Below are positions 1 through 5,003 of a DNA stretch of 5,870 nucleotides, one piece after another. Positions within the stretch are counted from its first letter, which is position 1. Each line of letters opens with the position of its first letter. Under the pieces are notes generated by a model. That model saw only the letters and a list, made by a program, of their open reading frames with translations, ran no database searches and was not told where the DNA came from. Source of the stretch: Propionibacteriaceae bacterium (GTDB taxonomy: Bacteria > Actinomycetota > Actinomycetes > Propionibacteriales > Propionibacteriaceae); the NCBI GenBank assembly GCA_027346035.1, contig DAIESZ010000368.1, positions 1-5,870 on the forward strand, in the 5' to 3' direction. The translations under genes were made by a program, and so were the position numbers.

Positions 1-1015
1 GTCGGCCACGAACGGGATCTGGTAGCTGCCGAACAGGAACCCGAGGGCGATGAGCAGGCCGCCGGCCGCCACGAACGGGATCATGTAGGAGACACCGGTC
101 ATCAGTGCCTGCTGGATCCGCTTGCCCCAGCCGAGTGACGAGCCGGCCGATCCGCCAGCGGCGCCGGTCGCGGCCGACGCGCTGCCGCTCACCCTGCGGG
201 AGTTCGGATCCTTGGCCGCGGCAACCGCCTCCTCGATCATCTTGCGAGGCTCGTCGATGGCCCGCTTGACCCCGGATTCGATGACGGGCTTACCGGCGAA
301 TCGCTCGCGGCTCTTGACGCCGACATCGGTGGCGAAGATCACCGCCGACGCCGCCTTGATCTGCTCGGGGGTGACCCACTCGGTGGCCGTCGAGCCCTGC
401 GGCTCCGTGACGACATCCACGCCGAGCTCCTGGCCCGCGTTGACGAGGTAGTCGGCGGCCATGTACGTGTGGGCGATGCCCGTCGGGCACGCGGTGATCG
501 CGATGATCGACAGACGCTCCCCGGTGACGGCCGGCGTGGCCGCCGCGGCGGCGGGAGCCTCGGTGGGCTCGACGACGTTGCGGACCAACGCGACGATGTC
601 GTCGGGCGTCTGGGCAGCACGCAGCGAGTCGAGGAACTCCTGCTTCACCAGGGCCCTGGCCAGCTTGGTCAGCAGCTTGAGATGGTCGGCGCCGCCGGAG
701 GCAGCCGCCGCGATGAGGAAGACGATGTCCGCCGCACCGTCCTTGGCGCCGAAGTCGACCGGCGTGCTGAGCCGGGCGAATCCGAGCGAGGCGGTGTTGA
801 CCGCCGCGGAACGGCAGTGGGGGATCGCGAAGCCGCCGGGCATGCCGGTCGGCGCCTTGCCTTCACGCTCGAGAACGTCCGCGGCGAGGCCCTCGGCCTC
901 GGCGCGTCCGGTGGCGGCCACGATCCGGGCGAGACCACGGATGACCTTCCTTGGTGCTCCCGAGATCGACGTCCAGGGCGACGAGCCCGGGTTCGATCAA
1001 TGACGGTGTGGTCAT
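1..1015 (-). CDS. fruA: Fructose-specific PTS enzyme EIIABC, N-terminal part; frame break near the start, 3' end cut by window
   Basis: Membrane permease of the phosphotransferase system, which takes up fructose and phosphorylates it to fructose 1-phosphate. The domain order is A-B-C. EIIA carries the phosphorylated histidine in GGFAIPHCRSAAV (His codon 817-819). EIIB carries the active-site cysteine in ITACPTGIAHTYMAADYL (Cys codon 487-489). An Ala/Gly/Ser-rich linker leads into EIIC, which begins near LGWGKRIQQALMTGVSYMIP and runs off the left edge. The best start is ATG 1013-1015, with AAGGAAGG 11 bases upstream; it gives MTTPSLIEPGLVALDVDLGSTK, a normal EIIA beginning. That frame breaks around 946-952 and ends at a TGA about 35 codons later. 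The family sequence resumes as KVIRGLARIVAATGR in a frame that stays open for 316 codons to position 1. The body frame has a TGA at 997-999 and no ATG before the one in TGMPGG (841-843). Gene identity is very secure. Whether the break is real, an error or programmed cannot be told here. Confidence 0.93.
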
Positions 1016-1026
1016 TGGATTGGTTT

Positions 1027-1034
1027 CCTTCCTT
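1027..1034 (-). promoter_or_regulatory. Ribosome binding site of fruA
   Basis: The minus strand reads AAGGAAGG in the 37-base gap between the fruK stop and the fruA ATG at 1013-1015, with 11 bases between it and the ATG. It fixes translation initiation in the frame of the first 22 fruA codons, which is not the frame of the rest of the gene. The 10-base string CCAAGGAAGG (1027-1036) recurs exactly at the fruA frame break (945-954). Confidence 0.65.
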
Positions 1035-1052
1035 GGATCCCTGCTGGGTGAG

Positions 1053-2048
1053 TTATTCAGTTGTGGCTCGGGTGACGTGCCGTGTGAGGTCGCCGATGGA
1101 CGTCACCTGGACGGCATCGGGATCGGTCTGGTCGGGGGTCGGCAACTGGCTGCCCGGTAGCGCGGCAGCGCCCGACCCATAGGCGACGGCCCGGCGGAGC
1201 CGGCCCGGTTCATCGAGCCCCTCGACCTCCGCGAGCAGATACCCGGCGAGGGCCGAATCGCCCGCGCCGACGGTCGAGGCGAGGGTGACGGGTGGTGGTG
1301 TCGCCAGCCACGCCCCCGCTCCGGTGACGAGGAGCGCGCCCGCCCCTCCGAGGGTGACGAGCACAGCAGCCACCCCCCGCCCGGTGAGCTCGCGGGCGGC
1401 GGCGAGCACCGGCGCCCAGTCCCCGCGGTCGGCGGCGTCCTCGAGGGCCAGCCCGTCGCGGCCGATGAGCTGGCCGAGTTCTTCGGAGTTCGGCTTGATG
1501 AGGTCGGGCGCCGCCTGCGGCAGCGCCGCAGCCAGCGCCTGCAGAGGTGCGTCGGAGGTGTCGACGGCCACCCGGACGCCCAGCGGGCGCAGCGCGCCGA
1601 CCAGCCGCGGGTACCAGTCGACCGGCGCACCCGGCGGCAACGAGCCCGAGAGGACGACCCACGACGCCCCCCGGGACGTGGCGACGAGCGTTTCAGCGAC
1701 CCTCTCGACGACGCCAGGGGTCAGTTCGGCGCCCAGCTCGTTGAACTTGGACGTCGTGCCGTCGGGCTCGGTCAGCGTGAGATTCGCCCGCACCGGTGCA
1801 CCAATGGGCACCGTGACATGTGGGACGCCGAGCCGTTCCAGCCCGGCGACGAGCGGATCGGTGGGATCGGCGGGAACCACGGCCACGACGTCGACGCCGG
1901 CCTGGTGAATGGCGCGGGCCACGTTGACGCCCTTGCCGCCGGGTTCGGCCGTGATGACACCCAACCGGTGCACTCCCCCGCGGGTAACTCTCCCCTCGAC
2001 GGGCGCAGTGCGGTCGAGACTGGGGTTGGGGGTGAGGGTGACGATCAT
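1053..2048 (-). CDS. fruK: 1-phosphofructokinase (PfkB/ribokinase family)
   Basis: Cytoplasmic kinase, 331 aa, that converts fructose 1-phosphate and ATP to fructose 1,6-bisphosphate, feeding PTS-imported fructose into glycolysis. The N-terminus MIVTLTPNPSLDRT is typical of the FruK/LacC branch. PfkB signature 1 is visible as GGKGVNVARA (residues 37-46), the LSGSLPPG strand-loop at 133-140, IKPNSEEL at 184-191, and signature 2 as STVGAGDSALAGYL (258-271) with the catalytic-base Asp264 in GAGD. No key residue is missing and the length is normal. The ATG at 2046-2048 overlaps the regulator's TGA as ATGA, with GAGGTGG about 7 bases upstream, so the two genes are probably translationally coupled. 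An upstream extension of the open frame is out-of-phase fruR sequence and is not used. The EIIABC neighbour supports fructose 1-phosphate rather than tagatose 6-phosphate as substrate. Confidence 0.96.
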   Translation of the reverse strand: MIVTLTPNPSLDRTAPVEGRVTRGGVHRLGVITAEPGGKGVNVARAIHQAGVDVVAVVPADPTDPLVAGLERLGVPHVTVPIGAPVRANLTLTEPDGTTSKFNELGAELTPGVVERVAETLVATSRGASWVVLSGSLPPGAPVDWYPRLVGALRPLGVRVAVDTSDAPLQALAAALPQAAPDLIKPNSEELGQLIGRDGLALEDAADRGDWAPVLAAARELTGRGVAAVLVTLGGAGALLVTGAGAWLATPPPVTLASTVGAGDSALAGYLLAEVEGLDEPGRLRRAVAYGSGAAALPGSQLPTPDQTDPDAVQVTSIGDLTRHVTRATTE

Positions 2049-2902
2049 GCGGTAACCACCTCGATTCCGAAGTCGGTGAGCCGACGCCGGAACGCGTCGG
2101 ACAGGGCTGAGTCGGTGATGAGGACGTCGATGTCGTCGAGCCGGGCGAACGAGCATGCGGTCTCGACGCCGAGCTTGCGCGAGTCGGCCAGCAGCACGAC
2201 CTTGTTGGCGCACCGAACCATCGCGCGCTTGACCGAGGCCTCGGCGAGGTCGGGGGTCGACAGACCATGGGTGAACGACACGCCGTTGGTCGCGATGAAC
2301 GCGACGTCGACCCGAAGCCGCTCGAACCAGGCCACCGTCTCGGCACCGACACAGGCCTGGGTGAGACCGCGCACGCGCCCACCACTCAGCTCGACATCAC
2401 GCTGGGCACGCTCGGCCACGACCGCCGCGATCAGTGGGCAGCTGGTGAAGACGGCCAGATCGGCCTCGACCGGCAGGGCCCTGGCGAGCCGCCCGGTCGT
2501 CGTGCCGGCGTCCAGCAGGATCGAGCCGTGAGGGGTTGTCGGCAGGTACGACAGGGCCGCATGGGCGATGCGATCCTTCTCGGCCGCGGCGGCCGACTCA
2601 CGATCCGACACCGCTCGATCGCCGAGTTGGCCGTGCTCGGCGGGGATGGCACCCCCATGGACCCGCTGAAGCACTCCGGCGCGGTCCAACTGCTCAAGGT
2701 CACGACGGATGGTCTCGGGGGTCACCTCGAATGCGGCCGCGGCCTCGACTACCGAGACGCGACCCTCGTTGCGTGCGAGCAGGGCGATGGCGCTCTGACG
2801 CTCCTGCGCGTAGAGGCCGCGCGCGGCTCCGCGTCGCCGCTCGGCACGGGGCGCGGTCCGCGTGTCGCGGGGGCCACTCTCCGTACCCGCCTGCTGCCCC
2901 AT
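2045..2902 (-). CDS. fruR: DeoR/GlpR-family transcriptional regulator of the fructose operon
   Basis: DNA-binding regulator, 285 aa from the chosen ATG. A DeoR-type N-terminal winged helix-turn-helix spans about residues 31-84 (YAQERQSAIALLARNEGRVS, then FEVTPETIRRDLEQLDRAG and RVHGGA). A sugar-phosphate-isomerase-like sensor domain follows, with DAGTTTGRLA (131-140), SGGRVRG, FIATNGVS and LLADSRKLG. Its place directly before fruK and fruA matches the fruR-fruK-fruA order known in other Gram-positives, so fructose 1-phosphate is the likely effector; this is inferred. I chose ATG 2900-2902 because GGAGGG lies 4 bases upstream; a GTG at 2912-2914 lacks a Shine-Dalgarno. Relatives usually start at MYA.ERQ; here that Met is Leu (CTC), leaving about 30 extra Arg- and Gly-rich residues. 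The strongest ribosome binding site and ATG (2949-2963) are in another frame, so the 5' end is uncertain although the family call is firm. Confidence 0.92.
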   Translation of the reverse strand: MGQQAGTESGPRDTRTAPRAERRRGAARGLYAQERQSAIALLARNEGRVSVVEAAAAFEVTPETIRRDLEQLDRAGVLQRVHGGAIPAEHGQLGDRAVSDRESAAAAEKDRIAHAALSYLPTTPHGSILLDAGTTTGRLARALPVEADLAVFTSCPLIAAVVAERAQRDVELSGGRVRGLTQACVGAETVAWFERLRVDVAFIATNGVSFTHGLSTPDLAEASVKRAMVRCANKVVLLADSRKLGVETACSFARLDDIDVLITDSALSDAFRRRLTDFGIEVVTA

Positions 2903-2948
2903 GCTGCCCTCCACCGTTGGACGACGACCGGCCGATGGCCGGAGGGGT

Positions 2949-2963
2949 CATCTGCGACCTCCT
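2949..2963 (-). promoter_or_regulatory. Strong ribosome binding site plus ATG, out of frame with fruR
   Basis: The minus strand reads AGGAGG (2958-2963), a 6-base spacer TCGCAG, and ATG (2949-2951). This is the best translation start signal in the window. It opens an 83-codon frame (2700-2951) beginning MTPPAIGRSSSN that overlaps the 5' part of fruR in another phase. Only the first dozen codons look actinobacterial in third-position G/C; after about 2915 the fruR frame has the better codon bias. It is either a leader ORF or the original fruR start separated from the gene by an indel. The initiation signal is clear, but its role is not. Confidence 0.45.
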
Positions 2964-2968
2964 GTGTG

Positions 2969-2984
2969 TGATCGTATCCGATCA
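2969..2984. promoter_or_regulatory. Candidate operator palindrome over the fruR promoter -10
   Basis: The minus strand reads TGATCGGATACGATCA, a perfect inverted repeat with 6-base arms (TGATCG/CGATCA) and a 4-base centre. It covers the predicted -10 box TACGAT, where a bound repressor would block RNA polymerase. Binding by FruR is inferred from its place immediately before the regulator's operon. Confidence 0.4.
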
Positions 2985-2999
2985 TGTTTGCTTTGGGAA
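2971..2999 (-). promoter_or_regulatory. Predicted promoter of the fruR-fruK-fruA operon
   Basis: The minus strand shows TTCCCA (2994-2999, four of six matches to TTGACA), a 17-base spacer and TACGAT (2971-2976, four of six matches to TATAAT). It lies in the only AT-rich stretch of the gap, upstream of fruR and facing it. Transcription would start near 2964, leaving a very short leader before AGGAGG at 2958-2963. This rests on consensus matching and position only; another start point further upstream is possible. Confidence 0.45.
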
Positions 3000-3008
3000 G
3001 CCGAATCC

Positions 3009-3039
3009 GTTGTTTTACATTTGGTTATGTTGTCTTTAC
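3009..3039. repeat. Short direct repeat spaced two helical turns, upstream of fruR
   Basis: On the plus strand GTTGTTTTAC (3009-3018) recurs as GTTGTCTTTAC (3029-3039), with starts 20 bases apart, which places both copies on the same face of the helix. A looser relative, TGTTTGCTTTG, lies at 2985-2995. The repeat is in AT-rich sequence within a GC-rich genome, roughly 45-75 bases upstream of the predicted transcription start, where an activator or a cooperatively bound regulator could sit. Function is unproven. Confidence 0.4.
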
Positions 3040-3146
3040 GCGTCCAGTCGCCGTCCCGCATGGCACCGGCTGCCACGTCATGGGCGATGAATGTCGCTGT
3101 GTTCACGCTATTCCGGGCACGACTGGTCCGCGTCGGAACAGCAGAA

Positions 3147-3165
3147 GAGGGCACACGGAACCCTC
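3147..3165 (-). terminator. Weak hairpin, possible second glnS terminator
   Basis: On the minus strand GAGGG (3161-3165) pairs with CCCTC (3147-3151) around a 9-base loop, and is followed by TTCTGCTGTT, which is only mildly T-rich. The stem is short, so this may be chance. Confidence 0.2.
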
Positions 3166-3206
3166 CCCCGGCACCCAGCGGTGTGAATCTCGGGGCATGG
3201 CGTCAC

Positions 3207-3231
3207 GGCCCCCGGCCGCACGAGGGGGGCC
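3207..3231 (-). terminator. GC-rich hairpin downstream of glnS
   Basis: A 7-base perfect stem, GGCCCCC (3207-3213) with GGGGGCC (3225-3231), encloses an 11-base loop and begins 16 bases after the glnS stop. There is no T-run after it on the minus strand. U-less hairpins of this kind are often proposed as terminators in high-GC actinobacteria, but without the T-run the call is tentative. Confidence 0.35.
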
Positions 3232-3247
3232 GCCGCGGCGGGGTCGG

Positions 3248-4942
3248 CTACGACGAGCGCTTCTGGATGTTGGCCCACTCATCGCGCAAGCCCACCGTAC
3301 GGTGGAAGAGCGTCGTGTTGTCGGGGTCCTTGGCGAAGTAACCAAGCCGCTCGAACTGCACGACCTCGCCCGGCGCGAGGTCGGCGAGCGAGGCCTCCGC
3401 CTTGGCCTCGGTGATCAGCTCGAGCGAGTCAGGGTTGAGGTCGTCGAGGGGTTCGCCGGTGCGCTCGCCGGGGACGGGAGCGGAGAACAGGCGGCCGTAG
3501 AGCGCGACCGTCACATCGAGGGCGTGCGCCGCCGACACCCAGTGCAGGGTGGCCTTGACCTTGCGGCCGTCGGGTGCCGAGCCACCGCGTGATGCGGGAT
3601 CGTACGTCGCGAGCACCTCGACGACCCTCCCGTCGGGGTCCCTGACCACGTCGGTGCAGGTCACGAAGTAGCCGCCACGCAGGCGCACCTCACGCCCGGG
3701 CGCGAGGCGGAAGAACTTCGGCTGCGGGACCTCCGCGAAATCCTCGCGCTCGATGAAGAGCCGCCCCGTGAACGCCACTGGTCGCGACCCGGCGTCGGGA
3801 TCCTCGGGGTTGTTGACGAGCTCGAGCTGTTCGACGACCGGACGCCCATCGCCGTCGGTGGGCCAGTTGGTGATGGTGAGCCTGAGCGGACGCAGCACGG
3901 CCATCCGTCGCAACGCGGTGCGGTTCAGCTCACGGCGGACGTAGGACTCGAGTTCCTCGATCGCCTTGACCGAGTTGTTGCGGGTGTTGCCGGTGGCCGT
4001 GCAGAAGTCACGGATGGCGGCGGCGGGATAGCCGCGACGGCGCAACCCGCGCAAGGTGGGCATCCGAGGGTCGTCCCACCCGGACACCACGCCGTCCTCG
4101 ACGAGCGTGCGCAGCCGGCGCTTCGACGTGATGGTGTGCGTGAGTTCGAGCCGGGCGAACTCCTTCTGCTTCGGCGCCGGCCCGTCGAGCGGCAGGTGGG
4201 CGAGGAACCAGTCGTAGAGCGCCCGGTGGCTCTCGAACTCCAGCGAACAGAGGGAGTGCGTGACGCCCTCGATGGCGTCGGACTGCCCGTGGGCCCAGTC
4301 GTAGGTCGGGTAGATGCACCACTCGTCGCCGGTGTTGTGGTGATGGGCGTGACGGATGCGATACATCACGGGGTCGCGGAGCCACATGTTCTCGGCCCGC
4401 ATGTCGATCCGCGCCCGAAGGCAGCGGCTGCCGTCGGGGAACTCGCCCGCGCGCATGCGACGCAGCAGGTCGAGGTTCTCTGCGATCCGGCGATCACGGA
4501 AGGGGCTGTCGACGCCAGGACGCCCGAAGTCCCCCTTCTGCTCGGAGATCGTCGCGGCGTCCTGGTCGTCGACGTAGGCGAGGCCCTGGCGGACCAGGTG
4601 TTCGGCCCACCCGTACAGTTCGGCGAAGTAGCCGGACGCGTGCACGACCACACCCGGCCGATAGCCGAGCCAGGCGATGTCGTCAACGATCGCATCGACG
4701 TACTCGGTCTCCTCGGTGCCCGGGTTCGTGTCGTCGAGCCGAAGGTTGCACACGCCGCCGAAGTCTTCGGCGATCCCGAAGTTGGCGACCACGGCCTTAG
4801 CGTGACCGATGTGAAGATACCCGTTCGGCTCGGGCGGGAACCGCGTCTGCACTCGACCACCGAATGTGCCCTGCTCGATGTCGCGGCGCACCATGTCCCG
4901 GATGAAATCGCTGGCTCCGCCCGTCGCGGCCGTGTCGCTCAT
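3248..4942 (-). CDS. glnS: Glutaminyl-tRNA synthetase
   Basis: Class I aminoacyl-tRNA synthetase, 564 aa, that charges tRNA-Gln with glutamine using ATP in the cytoplasm. The HIGH motif lies in PPEPNGYLHIGHAKA (residues 36-50), followed by RLDDTNPGTEE (68-78). The glutamine- and tRNA-contacting core is GDEWCIYPTYDWAHGQSDAI (205-224) with LCSLEFE (231-237), and the KMSKS-equivalent is ITSKRRL (271-277). Then come GWDDPRMPTLRGLRRRGY (288-305) and the C-terminal beta-barrel anticodon-binding domains to about residue 556. The length matches the bacterial GlnRS norm (about 550), with no fused YqeY tail. These motifs are those of GlnRS rather than GluRS. ATG 4940-4942 gives MSDTAATGGASDFIRDMV, a typical beginning. 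There is no Shine-Dalgarno, and the frame can extend upstream only by 13 unconvincing codons. GlnRS is patchily distributed in actinobacteria, so the gene may derive from old horizontal transfer; codon use looks native. Confidence 0.97.
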   Translation of the reverse strand: MSDTAATGGASDFIRDMVRRDIEQGTFGGRVQTRFPPEPNGYLHIGHAKAVVANFGIAEDFGGVCNLRLDDTNPGTEETEYVDAIVDDIAWLGYRPGVVVHASGYFAELYGWAEHLVRQGLAYVDDQDAATISEQKGDFGRPGVDSPFRDRRIAENLDLLRRMRAGEFPDGSRCLRARIDMRAENMWLRDPVMYRIRHAHHHNTGDEWCIYPTYDWAHGQSDAIEGVTHSLCSLEFESHRALYDWFLAHLPLDGPAPKQKEFARLELTHTITSKRRLRTLVEDGVVSGWDDPRMPTLRGLRRRGYPAAAIRDFCTATGNTRNNSVKAIEELESYVRRELNRTALRRMAVLRPLRLTITNWPTDGDGRPVVEQLELVNNPEDPDAGSRPVAFTGRLFIEREDFAEVPQPKFFRLAPGREVRLRGGYFVTCTDVVRDPDGRVVEVLATYDPASRGGSAPDGRKVKATLHWVSAAHALDVTVALYGRLFSAPVPGERTGEPLDDLNPDSLELITEAKAEASLADLAPGEVVQFERLGYFAKDPDNTTLFHRTVGLRDEWANIQKRSS

Positions 4943-4949
4943 AGGGCAG

Positions 4950-4955
4950 AGAGTA
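4950..4955 (-). promoter_or_regulatory. Predicted -10 box for a leaderless glnS transcript
   Basis: The minus strand reads TACTCT, which fits the TANNNT pattern of actinobacterial -10 boxes, then 7 bases (CTGCCCT), then the glnS ATG. No Shine-Dalgarno precedes the ATG. This geometry would place +1 on the A of the start codon, as in the leaderless mRNAs common in actinobacteria. No clear -35 is visible. Confidence 0.4.
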
Positions 4956-4986
4956 GCGGCCCGACCGGACGCCGGACACATCGGAC

Positions 4987-5003
4987 GGGCCGGCCCGGGG
5001 CCC
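4987..5003 (-). terminator. GC-only hairpin directly after gltX
   Basis: Immediately after the gltX stop, GGGCC (4987-4991) can pair with GGCCC (4999-5003) around a 7-base loop, or alternatively with the adjacent GGCCC (4992-4996). No T-run follows. It may attenuate or end gltX transcription before glnS, which would fit glnS having its own promoter. Confidence 0.3.

Larger units (their letters stand above)
2903..3247. other. 345-base intergenic region between glnS and fruR
   Basis: I see no convincing gene here. Open frames on either strand lack codon bias, a ribosome binding site or recognisable protein sequence. The glnS-proximal part (about 3140-3247) is GC-rich with two possible hairpins. 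The part near 2965-3040 is AT-rich and carries the promoter, palindrome and direct-repeat elements listed separately. The middle (about 3041-3140) shows nothing I can assign. Confidence 0.6.

Noticed and set aside
461..1182. Overlapping plus-strand open frames opposite fruA
   Set aside because: They are shadows of the fruA EIIA/EIIB coding sequence, whose active-site motifs are clear on the minus strand.
2049..2213. Extended fruK start inside fruR
   Set aside because: The added residues are out-of-phase regulator sequence; MIVTLTPNPSLDRT with GAGGTGG upstream and the ATGA overlap is the natural start.
1818..2531. Plus-strand open frame of 237 codons opposite fruK and fruR
   Set aside because: Antisense to two well-supported genes, with low-complexity composition and no family resemblance.
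2948..3154. Minus-strand open frame of 68 codons in the gap before fruR
   Set aside because: No ribosome binding site, poor codon bias and AT-rich second half; it runs through the promoter region and ends at the TGA overlapping the 2951 ATG.
2903..3247. Possible tRNA, small RNA gene or CRISPR in the intergenic gap
   Set aside because: I found no cloverleaf, no regularly spaced repeats with spacers and no strong terminator with a T-run that would mark a small RNA.
4943..4981. Extended glnS start adding 13 residues (MCPASGRAATLCP)
   Set aside because: The extension lacks a ribosome binding site and family resemblance, while MSDTAA...DFIRDMV is a normal GlnRS beginning and the -10-like box lies within the extension.
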